Source of the DNA: Patagioenas fasciata
Taxonomy: Eukaryota; Chordata; Aves; Columbiformes; Columbidae
Length of the DNA: 64,000 bases
Direction of reading: 5' to 3'
Assembly (NCBI RefSeq): GCF_037038585.1
Contig: NC_092521.1
Span: 74,130,898-74,194,897, forward strand
In this document: positions 1-12,366 of the stretch, piece by piece
How the letters are laid out: the number at the start of each line of letters is the position of its first letter
Numbering within the stretch: the stretch's first letter is position 1
Position numbers and translations under genes: made by a program
The notes under the pieces: generated by a model
Seen by the model: only the letters and a program-made list of their open reading frames with translations
Told to the model about the DNA's origin: nothing
The model's database searches: none

Positions 1-130
1 ACCCATGTCATATGTCCTGGCTGCCAAGCTGCTTGGAACCATCATGCCAAGAGGATGCTTTTCTACGGTAGCTGTGTGGTTTGCCTATGTTCAGAGCTGT
101 TGATCTGTAAGTGTACCCTTTATGTTGCAG
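1..130 (+). other. GRB10: GRB10 intron tail
   Basis: Intron sequence ending in a pyrimidine-rich stretch and the acceptor TTGCAG at 125-130. Nothing else is recognised in it. The preceding GRB10 exons must lie left of the window. Confidence 0.8.
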
Positions 131-287
131 GATGTAAAAGTCTTTAGTGAAGATGGAACAAGCAAAGTGGTCGAGATTCTAGCAGACATGACAGCCAGGG
201 ACCTCTGTCAGCTGCTCGTTTACAAAAGTCATTGTGTGGATGATAACAGCTGGACTCTAGTGGAGCATCACCCTCACCTAGGATTAG
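131..287 (+). CDS. GRB10: GRB10 exon, first half of the RA domain
   Basis: This is the first GRB10 exon in the window, 157 nt, opening at phase 0 with Asp-Val-Lys-Val-Phe and ending one base into a Glu codon. It encodes residues 1-52 of the visible part. These form the first half of the Ras-associating (RA) ubiquitin-like fold, recognisable by [14 protein letters not shown] and [15 protein letters not shown]10 is a cytoplasmic adaptor of the GRB7/10/14 family that binds activated insulin and IGF-1 receptors and restrains their signalling. The RA domain of this family binds activated Ras-type GTPases. An in-frame ATG at 122-124 lies in the intron and is not used: the acceptor AG at 129-130 and family alignment place the exon boundary at 131. 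The donor is GTAGGG. About 165 N-terminal residues are encoded upstream of the window. Confidence 0.95.
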
Positions 288-3200
288 GTAGGGAATGGTC
301 AAAGGGGTGGCATGGTTACCTGGGAACATAAAATATGTATAATTCGTATTAATGTGCTTCCAGCAAGAACATTTTCTTTCCACTGCTTTTATTTGTACAA
401 TTAGCTGAAGTCATGTACATGCTTTTTGTATATTACAATTTGATGTTAAGCGTTTAAGCCATTTTAAGTCCTTCTCTTATTTCCCATCCTCTCTTTTTTT
501 TATTACCAAAAAAAAAAAGAAAAAATAATTGTCTAATCTTCACGCTACTGCTCTGTTGCTACCTTGCTGTGTCTGAAGCTATTGCAAATAAACAGCTTAG
601 GCAAATTAAGCTTGATCCTTAGAGTACCGGTCCTATGAAACAGCTCAGCTCATCACCAGCTGGGAGACCTGGGTGAACAGACTCAGCTTTGCATACCTAC
701 AGTAATGCTTATGAAAGCTAGATGTGCTGAGGGTGGGGGAGGGGGCTGGCTAAACTTGACTTCAGGCAGGGAAGAAATGGTGGCACCACCCTCAAATCCA
801 TGGGCAATTTCTGGACCAGCAGTGGCATCTGCTCTCCAGGTAGCAGCTCCTCCACCTGATTGAAATTAAGGTGTCATGGTTACAGTTTCAAGAAGGCAGC
901 AAGAGGAAGGACTGTGGGGAATTAAATAATACTGTGAGTTGGTTTAATTACGGTACCTGAAAGAATCTAATGTCATTCAGTCTTGCTTTTCCTGTTATTT
1001 TGTGGCACTGATTAGTTGCTGGGTTCTGCTGTGCAGCTTGCAACTGCATATCGCTCAGATGCGCTATCTCTAATTCCATGTACCGTACAATAACGCTTTA
1101 GAAAGTGTAGCATTTGGAGTATCAGTTGATATACCTCATGGGAATTTTTTCTGGAAAATAGAGGAAGACAAACCGTAAGCTGCGACCACTGACACTGGAA
1201 TTGTGAATGCTGTCTGTAGCTGACAGAGGCCTTTTCTGTGTGAAAATGTAATTCGGATTCCTCACAAATAAAAAAAGGAAACGATTTCCCGGAGGAGTAA
1301 TGCCCTAAACCGATACTGTTAAACACAGATAAATTCAATGCTCTGCAAAATAGCGCTCAAAAAAAATAATCATAGGATATCCTGATTATTTAATGCTTTT
1401 ATTGGGTATCTCTCCTAGTATAGAAATATGTGAAAAAATTAACATGAAACACCATTTGTACATGTCTGCAGTATACTTTTAGTTCTGAGGACACAGGATG
1501 AGGTGAACAATTACGGTATAAATTACAGAATCTTTATCTCCGTAGCTTTATATGCCACATGTGCGCTTCTAACAACCTTTGCAAATTTTCACTTTTATCA
1601 ATGCTCATTAAACTACCAGGCTCTCTTTTTCTATATTCTCTTTCCCATCATTGCTGATTACCAAGGTATTGTGTAAACAGAAGCCTTCTCCTTTGTAACC
1701 AACATCCTTCTCCTGCCAGATTCATTCAATGATGCCACAATTCAGTGTTTGTGACATCACAATAGCTTCCATGGTGACTAATTGTGCTGTCAAACTCTGG
1801 TGTGTGACATCTCTGAATGAATCGGGCAGGAGGCTGATTAGGAAATCAAAAGCTTCTGTTTACACACAAATAACTTGGTAATTAACAATGATGGGAAAAG
1901 AGCAAGATACTTATCGGGCTGCATTTATATACATGGGGACCTGCCTGCCTTGGACCTGTTTCACACTGAAGCACAAAGCGGGGCCCTGCTGTCCCAGGGA
2001 AACGGGGTGTGCAGGTTGGGGCTTCACCGGCCTCACCAAACTTTGTTCCCCAGGGACTGCTACAGGGCTGTCCTCCAGGGCTGTCCTCTGTAGGCCATGC
2101 AGTACATCTGCGTGAAAAGCAATGCAGTCTCTCAGGGTGTAAAGCGAACAGACAAAAAAGTCTTTAAAGCGACAAAAAAAAAGATGCCGTGATACAAATT
2201 TTGCATATTTGAAAGGATGTGGACAGAAAAGGGAATAAAAGAGGTCAATTAACGAGAGACAACAGCATCCGATTTCTTGTATTTGGGAAACAAAGTATAC
2301 ACTGTAAAATATTCAGTAAACTTCAAATACCAACTTTCATGCGCCCACCCAGTTTTGGTTGCAGTTTGAATTTTTTGTTTTATGGCTGCCTATTCCTAGC
2401 TTCTCAGTAGCTCAAATGCTGCGCTGTATTTCAGAGACTGTCAGATCAAGGTAGTAATCTGTCTGCACCTTAGGTGTAGTTATTATCAGGTGTCTGATGT
2501 TCCATAGTTTTCCCTCTGAAATAAGATTGCTATTATTAAGTATGAAACAATGGGTGAATAGGTACTTACCAGTGTGGAGAGAAATACGGCTTAAAAGCAG
2601 TGAGAGTTCTTTGTTTCCAGAAGACATTGTTTCTTACTCAAGACATCCTTGCTGACTTAATGCTGTAGGTGGTAATCTTGAAGCCCACCAAAAGAGACAA
2701 GTTCATACATTAAGTTCACTGCTGTTTATTTTATCCCTGGTCTTCCCTAATATTTCTTTTCAAAAGAGCTCAGTTTGCAGAACCAGTTAAACTTTTTACT
2801 TTTGGGCAGACTGAGTACAAGCAAATTTTTGAAGCCAGCTGCATATTTATGATTGTAGTGATCTTCCAGGTCCCAGTTTTTAAGGAACCTTCACCTGACT
2901 GCTTACTTAGCACACGTAGTCAAGTCTATTCCAAATAACATGTGTGCTTGCAAATTACTTCAAATAGCTATTGGACTACACAAAGTATTTGTGTTCTCAC
3001 TGGAGACAATGGTGTGACAGTTTACCATGAGACTTGCTTAAGATTTGACATGTGGAAATGGTTTCTACTGTGCTGTACCACTGGTATCTAAAACACTTTG
3101 TGGTCAAGATTTAAGCAGTCTGTAAAACTTGAATTGGTTCCGTTATTTCATTTGCAAATAGAAATATACCTAACCTGTTCATAAAATATGGTATTCTCCC

Positions 3201-6090
3201 TGTGTGCCACTCCATGCTTAACTATCGTCAATTTAGGATGAGGACTTAGATATCCATATTGGACATGAACCGAAATAATGATGATGAAGACAGGCTGTCA
3301 TGATAGTATGTGTCTGGGCACTGAAAGAATCCTTACTTACAGATCTCATTTTTCCAGGTCCAGAACTGACTGTACATCTTATTTAAGACAGTTGAAGCAG
3401 GGAAAAAAAAAAAAAAACAAACAAACTAGTAGGGCTCTGAAATGTAAGTAGGTTAGAAGAAATAATTTCTGCATAGTTTTGTACATAGATTTTTCTTGTT
3501 TACATGTGCATTGAATTTGATTTGCCTTAACCTGCATGAATTAAAAGTGTAACGGTTAGACGCAGTACTTGATAAAATACAGAAACAGGACTGGCTGTTT
3601 CACACTTCGGTCCACCTGTCGTTTGTAGTGATTCTCTAATGGGGAATTTTGGGCCATGCACGTGAGTTTTTCATATTGGAATCCAGCTCCTTTTTCCATC
3701 TTGTATTACTTCTACAGTTCTGTGGAAGTTTAGATAATAATACACAGCAATTTTGGGGAAAAGAAAAAGTCTGTCCTGTTCTTCTAGGGAGTATGTAGAG
3801 GATACTGAGTTGAGCCTGTCAGATAAACTAAAAAGAGACATTTCTGGTCAATTCAGCTGCAGTGTCACCTGAAGAACAGACCGTCACCTACTGAACAGAC
3901 CGAGATCTGTGCATCTGGTTCTGTAGCAGGAAGTTCAGAGCAAGGCTGAGGTGGAGTTGCTGATGTGTCAAGAGGCAGTTCATCCCATTTGTACCAACTG
4001 AGTGCAAATTACAAGACTTCCCAAGTGTACAACTTCTATGAAGTAGGAGCAAACTGGCTAGGACTGGCTTCCTTTTTCCATACACGTGCTGTGAAATGCT
4101 GCCTGTTTTCTTCAAGGTGGCTTTCACCATCAAACTAGAAATGTAAACCACAGAATCTCAAAAGGGTCTTGATTCAGTAAAGAAATATAACTGTGTCATT
4201 TGCCTAAAGCATCTAAGATACAGTCACTGGATATATTACACAAACTAACGATCGAAGTGCAAAACAAATTGACAGACATTCATCTGTACTGTATTTCCTC
4301 AGGACAGAATGAATAGGATGTGGTTTGTCCCTGCCCTTAGCTGAGCAATCTTCAGTGCGCGAGGAAAGCAAAGACCACAGCTTTGTGTGATGACAGAAGC
4401 AGGACGTGGTCTTTCAGGGTACATACTGTGATGAAGATTCACACCAACATGATTAAATGTTTTTTGGAGGAATCATTATATAGAAAAACCAAACCAAACC
4501 AACAAAAAACCCACAAACAAAAAACCAAACCCCAGAAAGGCCCTTCATACTCGTAGGCCCACTGTCCTCATCACTGCGTGGAGGAGATTTCACTTAACTG
4601 GTTGCCCATGACAGCAATACCTGAAATTTCACCTGTGAAGCTCCTAAATAATGTGGAGGTTTGGGTGATGAATGCTCAGGTGGTACAAAATGTCCTTAAT
4701 TGACTGCTACCAACAGCAGGATTGTGGCATACATTGTTCAGAGAACTACTCCTTGAAAGTGGTGTTACAGCTAATGAACTAAGCATTTATTTGAGAGCAG
4801 CTCAGTATGGAAAATCTTCAGTGTTATCCCCTTGAAACACAACTGTAGCAAGGCTGGACACTGCAAAAGTATGATAAATGAAGTCATCAGTGAGTTGGTC
4901 ATGACTGACAATCTAAATGCGGGTGAAAAAGACTATGGGATCATTCAGAGATAGGTTAAACTTTCAATCAAAGAGCTTATATTAATCTGCTAAGTTGAAC
5001 AGTTGGAGTGACATTCAAGAGCTTGCTACGTTTTGAGATACCAGTGACTGCTTGCTTTCTATCCTGAGAACACCCCAAGAGAATTTGGGTGGCAGCCTGG
5101 CATTTCTCACCGTGGGAATGCGAGGATGCAGGAACACCAAGTGGGGAGGGGACTCTTCAAACTTCTTCAGCCAGCAAGTCACATGCATTTTGGACAGAGC
5201 TTTGCATAAGTTTTTTTTTTTTTTTGACCTCATTTTTTATTTCCTATTATATAAGGGATGAAAGTACTGACTATAAGGACTTTTGAAAAATATCTAAATA
5301 TTTTCTCGGAAACTTCTGAAGATTTGCCAAGATAATGAGTTCATTAAATAGTGCACACTTAGCCCAGTTGCCTTCTTTCGAGTTACTGCTTTTAGTGAAT
5401 TGGATTTGTTAAGCTATCTGTTCATGCTTTGATGTGCCATTCTTTTGACCAGGGAAGTGGTGGTTATGGGGAGTTACCTTGTAACCAAATCTGGAGCAGA
5501 AAATTGCCCTGTCATGTGTACAAAACATTTGTCTCTGTCAGTATTCCTGTAAAGTAGATCCTGTGACCTCTTTCATAATAAACCCTATTGTGTAGCATCT
5601 ACAATAAAGGCCTGAAGTTCACCTTGAAATGAACTGGTTTTATAGAGTGTGATCAAACAGGACACTGTATTTCTGGGATAGTTCAAGACCTAATAGTGGC
5701 CTTTCTGCAACTTTTTTTCCCTTAAATCTGTTCACCTTGCCAGTTGTACAGCATATAACCAGCACCAAAAGAAGACATCAATGTGTATTATTTAAGCTAA
5801 TGCACAAAAACCCCTTATGTTCTTCCATTTCTCAAAAGTCTGTGTTTATAAAGTCCTGATGTAGGAAATTTTTGAAGAAACTCTGCTGTCTAGCGTTAAA
5901 TTTTGTAATACTCACACCCTAGTTCCTTTAGATGCCTCATGGCAGTATGGTTTGAAAGCTACAGTATGTTTTGTTAACTTCTTAAAAGGTAATGGAATTA
6001 CACTGGGTTGTTTTACTCCTGTTCTTTGGAAGGTGGTCTCTCTGCTTCTGCTGGTTGGCTGCGTGTTAACATCGTGTTCTTTTTCCACAG
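288..6090 (+). other. GRB10: GRB10 intron 1 (window numbering)
   Basis: A 5.8-kb intron, donor GTAGGG and acceptor TTCCACAG. It contains the large palindrome at 1,631-1,911 (separate entry) and a small dyad at 1,365-1,390. It also holds A- or AC-rich tracts at about 3,400-3,425 and 4,485-4,535, and a T tract at about 5,211-5,225. No CR1, tRNA or coding exon was recognised in it. Its open frames (for example 1,012-1,338 minus) match nothing known to me. Confidence 0.8.
1631..1911. repeat. about 280-bp imperfect palindrome (long hairpin)
   Basis: The left arm (1,631-1,771) and the reverse complement of the right arm (1,772-1,911) align along their full length, with small indels and roughly four in five bases matching by eye. 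The centre is CCATGG at 1,769-1,774, so there is essentially no loop. Exact matches between the arms include TTTCCCATCATTG, ATTACCAAG, TGTAAACAGAAGC and GATTCATTCA. Outside these limits the arms stop matching. As RNA from the GRB10 pre-mRNA it would fold into a stem of about 140 bp. It could be a foldback transposon (MITE-like), a remnant of an inverted duplication, or a transcribed hairpin with a function. I recognise no named repeat family. Confidence 0.85.
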
Positions 6091-6206
6091 AGAGGTGTTT
6101 GGAAGATCATGAGCTCATAGTTCAAGTCGAGTCTACAATGGGAAGTGAAAGTAAATTTTTGTTCAGGAAGAATTACGCAAAATATGAGTTTTTCAAAAAT
6201 CCCATG
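6091..6206 (+). CDS. GRB10: GRB10 exon, second half of RA and RA-PH linker
   Basis: A 116-nt exon that completes the split Glu codon and encodes residues 53-91 of the visible part ([11 protein letters not shown] to FFKNPM). It finishes the RA domain: the segment [20 protein letters not shown] is nearly identical to mammalian GRB10. The FFKNP motif leads into the linker before the PH domain. The acceptor is TTTCCACAG and the donor GTGAGT. In GRB10/GRB14 structures the RA and PH domains pack as one unit, so this exon contributes to that interface. The phase is intact (1+116 nt gives 39 codons) and no damage is seen. Confidence 0.95.
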
Positions 6207-8992
6207 GTGAGTCTCATTGCTTAGTTGTTTACACCACACTGAGAGGGATGGATTGCAATAACATTGCTGGGCACTGTTATGTCTTAAACATCTATTATAA
6301 TTAAAAAAAAAAAAAAAAGCAATCAACAAACTGAATTCTTTCAAAAGAAATTTTAACCAATGCTTAAATTCCTTGTACTCTTCTCCCAGCCTAAAAATCT
6401 CAAGTGTTTTCAAGTTACCGAATATACTTGTTTCAAAATGGCTATTGTTATGTTGGAGAGTGACCAAGTCAGGGAAAATTTTGTTAGTTTAAGAAAAGCA
6501 ATCAGAAGTGCAATTTACTCATTATCTTCAAAGTTACCTGATTTCAAGCAATTTGATCGTGTGGCAGGCTGTATCCAAACCTTTTACTTTCTGAGAGTAA
6601 TAATTAAAAAAAAAAAAAAACTCTGGGTAACCCCTAAAACACTTGATACATACAAGGAATTTTCGGTTTATGGTTATGTATGTTGGGCGTTGTCTCACTT
6701 GTGGATGTGCTTTACTAGCGTGCTCTGCCTTCGCTACTGCTCACAGTAACTCACCTTCTCTGTCCTCATGTATATCTGTGCTTGAAAGGTATTATATGTC
6801 ATAGCTATACTTATTCCTGGACTTGTAAGTTCCTTTGAATGTTGTAATCTAAAACCGTTTGCAGTCTAACTGCTTATTTGGGGATGATTTTTCACATTTT
6901 ATCTTAAGTAATTAAGTTGGAACAGGCCGTTGACATGAACCAATGTCAGCTGGTGTGACCCATCTAGATAGCTAAAGAAGGATAATCCAGAGGTGGCTTA
7001 GGTGAGAACAGATTTTGGGTCAGTGGTGCCAGAAGAAAAAAGATACATGAGGTCACATGAAAACTCATTGCTGAAATTACTGCAGATGATAAATTAATTC
7101 CTTTCCTCATAGGCGCTAATGCACAGTTGCTGCATCCTCGCACATGTGCTTGCACGTACATTTGTCATCTGCTAGTGCTTGTTTCAGAGGCTGTGCCTTG
7201 ACTTACTGTGTGAAACATTTCTGTACATGGAGTGTTTGTAATTTTTCACTTCTGTTGATCTTCCCATCTGATAACCTATGAACATCTCAGTGTTGTACAG
7301 AAATTTTGGTATCGTAGGAGCTAGCTAGCACATTGATTTCATGTGACATACTTTAATTAATAACAGAGCATGGGAGTAAAACCCAGAATGCTTGGCATTC
7401 AGTCCTAGGCTCCTGCAATCAGAGAATAAATCATTCTTCTGGTGTAAGAATGCGAAGGCTCCCTATCCGTTGCATTAGCTGTTGCCATATGGCGCTGTTT
7501 CTACTCAAGAGAGGCTGGTGAATGTTAGCTTTCATAATTCATTGTGCAACTTACCTGACAGAAGGGTGATTCCTCTTCAGCCCTTCTCTTTATGCTTTGA
7601 AGACTGAAATTTATATTGCCTGAAGCATGATGAATGGTCTAAACTGGAAATGTTTTTGTTGTGATTCATCCTGTTGATCAGTTGTTGTTTTATTTCAGGC
7701 ATTTATTTCTGGATGTCTTTGTGCTTCAAATAAAATGTTTAAGAACTTGCCACGTATAGTAAATTCAGTGTACCAAATTACATGGGCATTTTTAAATATG
7801 GCAAATTAAAAGGGGAACTAGAGGGAAAAAAAAATCGGAAGTCAGGTCACCGATCTAGCAGTCAGAAAACTGTCTGACTTTTGTCATGCAAAGATTCAGC
7901 ATGAATGAGATACTGTACCGGATGCCTGAAATCAAAAAGCTCTGTAGAAGCATCTGTTTGTGTGTTAAGCAATATTTACTTCTGTGTTTGCGGGATGGGG
8001 GAAAGGAGGTAGATGTCTGCTTTGCAGTTACTCAAATCCAGCACGTGAAACAGGGCACGTGACACAGAGCCTAATTATTACATGTGTGCTTGTTCAGTTT
8101 TCATTATTTCATTTCATTGAATGTATCCTGGCCTATCCTTGCAAGAAAAAACACTGGGCTCTGTTATCTTGCCCTGAAATATGAACATATAGGGGTAGGT
8201 TTTGCAAAGGGCTTTTCTCTTGACAGATTAAAGGGTTTCAAGCCTGGGCTGTTGAACAACCAAATGAAAGCATCAACAGTCACGTATAAGCTCTTTGTCA
8301 TAATTCAGGTCTGCAAATGGCAATTCGCATGGAGCCTTCTGAGGGACTGACCGGGTTTTAATGTCAAGCAGATAAAGTACTGACGAACTGTGTTTTGGAT
8401 AGAAAGAGTGTTATCAAAGGTGAAGGTGTACATTCTGTAGAACCTGCAGCATCCCCATCTGAGACTTCTTTTAATGCACAGCTTGCCCCTGTGAGGGTAG
8501 ATGAAACTTGTTATTTCTCCTCCTATGCATCTTCCACATGGCAAGTGGAGTTGCAGGGAGTTTGTTTGCTGAACAGCCTTTCTGGACAAGGAGGGAAGCC
8601 CAGAAATTTGGTGGCAGAATATGCAGTAATCAAGGAGTCACTGAGTACCCAACCTGCAGGTCCATTTATCCTGTCCTTTCTTAGAAAGTAGAGGCTGTTA
8701 GAGATTCCCAAAAGCCTTGAGTAGAAGAGGAAACGATGGGAAAATGCACTTAGGAAATACTGCATATCACATATTTCAAAAATCCACCTTCTTTCTGCAT
8801 GGGCCTTTGGTGAGCAGAAGGGAGGAACTGCACTTGCAAGCCCTATTATGATTTTCTTTGTCAGGGGATCTCCAAACTGGTTTAAGTGTGATAGTTTCAA
8901 AAAATTGATGACTGGAAGAAAATTCCACTTGTTCTGTGTGAAAGTGTTCAAATATGATGTGATTTCCAATTGTCTTCTCTTTTTGTGTCTAG
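6207..8992 (+). other. GRB10: GRB10 intron 2
   Basis: A 2.8-kb AT-rich intron with A tracts near 6,303-6,318 and 6,606-6,620. No repeat family, RNA gene or further exon was recognised. Confidence 0.8.
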
Positions 8993-9067
8993 AATTTCTT
9001 TCCAGAGCAAATGGTTGCGTGGTGCCAGCAAACAAATGGCAGTATCCCACAGTCACAGCTTTTGCAG
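8993..9067 (+). CDS. GRB10: GRB10 exon, RA-PH linker
   Basis: A 75-nt exon of exactly 25 codons, phase 0 at both ends, encoding residues 92-116 (NFFPEQMVAWCQQ to SQLLQ). This short Gln-rich linker joins the RA and PH domains and matches the mammalian exon of the same size class. The acceptor is TCTAG and the donor GTACTG. Because it is a multiple of three, skipping it would keep the frame. An open frame on the opposite strand (8,523-9,056) crosses this exon and is an antisense shadow. Confidence 0.93.
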
Positions 9068-11519
9068 GTACTGTAAGTTACCTGTATGGACGAAGAAAGT
9101 TTTGGAGCTGGAGGGGAGAGGTTGAGAGGAAAAAAGGGAGAATTCAAAGGTCTGGAAATAACTGGTCAGAGAAAGACCAGCATAGTGAGTTAGCATGTGG
9201 TACTAATGTTGAAAATATCCGACCAAGATTTTACCCAGTGGCACTGAGGTGTAAGGTATAAACACAACGTATTCATAGCTATGTTCACACGTTTGTTCCG
9301 CTAATATTCAACTTACTCTGTGGGTACTTGGTTTGGCGACCTAATGTTGTTCCTAAAACTATCTCAGCAGATATATTTCTAGAAAAACAAATATACTTTA
9401 TAAAAAGTGAAAGAGAAGTGCTCTTCTATACTCCGCATCATAGCACAAATAGATGAAGAATGTGTATGTACAAATAACTGGTTTTAGCTTGGTTTCTGTC
9501 ATTTTGCATGTTTACAAATATGCACTGACTCTCTGTTTAAATATAAGTTTCCACTGACTTTTGAACCAATGTGCTCATTTTGTCCCGTAACCACTTAAAT
9601 CTATTAAATACTGGCTCCACACTCACTGAGAAGAGTTTAAAACATTAGCATATATTGCCCACTGGGAAACCAGATAAGAATCAGACCAATATCTGGCATT
9701 AAAAATAAAAGTCACGTGCAACGAGGCTGCAGTTAGGAACCAAAACTGGCATGAACAGGCATTGCCACAGACTGGTAGGAGCAGAGGTGTTCACACCTTG
9801 GGCCCTTTTTGTGCAGCAAAAGTGGAGAATTGAGTGTACTTTTTAACATGAGCAGCGGGACTCCCTAAAAAGAGCAAAATGTTCTTGAAGACAGAAAAGT
9901 TTTGAATGTAGGGTAACTCAAGCAAGCAGGGAAAGGACAACCTTACAACCTTGTGAGATACAAGAGTTTGCTTCTGGGAAGGCTCAGTCAGGTACTGTGC
10001 AGGAGAAACAGGTCACAGGTGTTAGCAGTGCGAGAGGGTAGGGGAAAGAGGATGGGTACGTTCTCTTTGGTTTATTGTTTAACCATAAAAACCAGTCTTT
10101 CTTAACGCATTTGTGTTGAATACCCTTTCCTTTAAAAAAATACCACACAACCATTTTTCATAATTTCAAAGACAGTTGTAACTTGTTGTAGGTAAACTTC
10201 CTGCAGTCTAGTGGCCATTTAACATGTTGTATTGGAGGCCACCTCAAACACTGGGCAAGTGCGCTGGTTTTAGTTACACATTAAATAGGGAAGAATATTA
10301 AATATGATCTCATATGCGGCATGAAGAGCTAGTATTTTTAGTCTTAACAATAACATTAAAACCAGTGAGATATGTTTTCGCTAGTGTCAGGCTGACTCAG
10401 ATATGCAAAAAACTTGCACCTTAGTTTACTTTTGGTTTATCTAGCTGGACAGAGAGAATGTATTCCTCTTTATTCTTTCTCACAGTTGAGAAGTGGATTC
10501 ATAGTACAAATAGTGGGAAGATTGACTAAAGATTGACTATTCTTTTCCATTCTGTTAGAAGAGATGGGGAGGAGGACTGGAAAAAAAAATAAGGTTTTAA
10601 TGCAACTAAGAATTCTGATACAGGGCACTCACTGTTCGTTTTGTTTCCTGTGAGCATTATCCACTAAATAACACCAAAATACAAGTTCCAAGAACTGCAG
10701 AGGCATCTAGGCCAACCAGGTTTATGCATTTTTCTTCCTAATACTGAGTTTATTAGTTTGGCATTTAACTTGCTGAGAAACCCCTCTATCATGTAAAACT
10801 CTGGCCCATTGTAATATGGGAGCCATCCATCAATTCACTAACCATAGTTAATACTTCCTTCCTTTGATGAATCGCAAATCAAATGATTCCGTATGTGGTC
10901 CCTCTAATCACGCCAAGACCTTAAATACTTCTGAATCTTGAAACCTAGTGTAATTACTGACACTTATTTGTCTGCTCTGTGTTTCATTTTGACTTAAATA
11001 TTCTGTTGTCTGTCCTACCTCTTGTCTTGGGACAGGTGCATGTGCTGTGTAAGACTTCAATGTGGGAAATCCAGAAATAGGTTGTTTCCATTCTAAAATT
11101 TGGGGATGAAGTTGAAGATTTTCGCCAATGTTTCCAAGTTAGACTAGTTGTCTGAATTGTTGTGACAGCGTATTATTTTAAGAATTAATAAGCTTACTTT
11201 ATGTCCCTTCAGGCCAAGTGCAGGAGGAACAAGGATACAGAAAAATGGTTAGCCTTTTGGAAGTTTAAGTATTGACACAGAGAAAGGAAAATGTCAGTGG
11301 CAGGAGTAGTTAGCTTAGGTAGATGTAACAGGAGGAGCAGGAATATCCATTCTGGTCGTAAATCTCTTAAAATTTCTAGGTCAGTTTAAGCATAATATGA
11401 AACTGTGCCCCAGGTCAGCTAAGTGATTTGCCATTTGCTTCTCTGTTCTGAAAATACAGTGACGATTTAATGATCCATCCATAGGACACAGTTCTCATTT
11501 ATGTTTTCTTCTCCAACAG
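9068..11519 (+). other. GRB10: GRB10 intron 3
   Basis: A 2.5-kb intron ending in CTCCAACAG. I recognise no mobile element, RNA gene or exon in it. Confidence 0.8.
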
Positions 11520-11657
11520 AACTTTTTAAACTCCAGTAGCTGCCCGGAAATTCAAGGTTTCTTGCACGTGAAAGAACTGGGTAGGAAATCATGGAAGAAA
11601 TTGTATGTGTGTTTGAGAAGATCAGGACTTTATTGTTCTACAAAAGGAACTTCAAAG
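11520..11657 (+). CDS. GRB10: GRB10 exon, start of PH domain
   Basis: A 138-nt exon (46 codons, phase 0) encoding residues 117-162, from [11 protein letters not shown] to STKGTSK. The pleckstrin-homology domain begins here. [20 protein letters not shown] is the classic beta1-beta2 pattern, with the basic residues (K, RK, KK) that face phosphoinositide head groups in this family. RRSGLYCS continues as beta3. This domain recruits the adaptor to membranes during receptor signalling. The acceptor is AACAG and the donor GTAAGA. An open frame starting at the internal ATG at 11,591 is in another frame and is not coding. Confidence 0.95.
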
Positions 11658-12255
11658 GTAAGATTAAAAAAAGAAGTTGCACAGTACAAGTATGTAAAAG
11701 CTTTTTCTGCTTTTACAGTGGGGATTTTTTGCTGGTGATTGAATATCTGCACACAGCATTCACTTTTTTTATCTCATACGAAAGGATAAGCAAGCCATGA
11801 TCAAATGACAGCCAAACCCTGGGCTCTCAGTGCATGAAAATAGCTATATAGCATTGTTATATAATAAAATCAAACTAGCTGGGCAACACAATTGTGGCTA
11901 CTGAAGTTGTGCTAACAAGGTTAGCACATGGCTCGTGAATTTAGTTTAAATGGTACCGTAAACAATATTTTATGTTCTCTAACTTTCAGATTTCTCAGGA
12001 GCAATGTAATAGGCTGTGCCATTTTTAATGTGGTGTGTTTGAATAAGTGTTTTGTCAGCTGCTTCTCTAAAGCACCTTCTGCTAGCAGGCTGATATTTGA
12101 AAGGTGACATGCCCTGTGGGCTCCAGGCTGCCTGAGAGAGCACAGTGTTCACACACTGCCCTCTGTTGGAGGCTGGTCTTGGGAGACTGCAAAGCTTGCA
12201 GCAAAATCTTCCAAAATCGTACGCTCACGTATCGTAAAACATGTTATTTCCCCAG
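11658..12255 (+). other. GRB10: GRB10 intron 4
   Basis: A short 598-bp intron inside the PH domain, ending in TTTCCCCAG. Nothing else was recognised. Confidence 0.8.
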
Positions 12256-12366
12256 GAGCCAAGACATTTGCAACTGTTGGCTGACCTAGAAGACAGCAAT
12301 ATCTTCTCATTGATAGCAGGCAAGAAGTTGTACAATGCACCTGCAGAATATGGATTTTGTATAAAG
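12256..12366 (+). CDS. GRB10: GRB10 exon, middle of PH domain
   Basis: A 111-nt exon (37 codons, phase 0) encoding residues 163-199: [20 protein letters not shown] followed by an AGKKLYNAP segment and EYGFCIK. It covers the central beta strands of the PH domain. The sequence is close to mammalian GRB10, with differences in the loop after YNAP (AEYGF here). The donor is GTAATT. No frame damage is seen. Confidence 0.95.

Noticed and set aside
122-124. ATG at 122 as a start codon for the first GRB10 exon
   Set aside because: It lies before the splice acceptor at 129-130, and the family protein continues upstream.
8523-9056. 177-codon minus-strand open frame crossing a GRB10 exon
   Set aside because: It is antisense to a conserved coding exon and has no domain.
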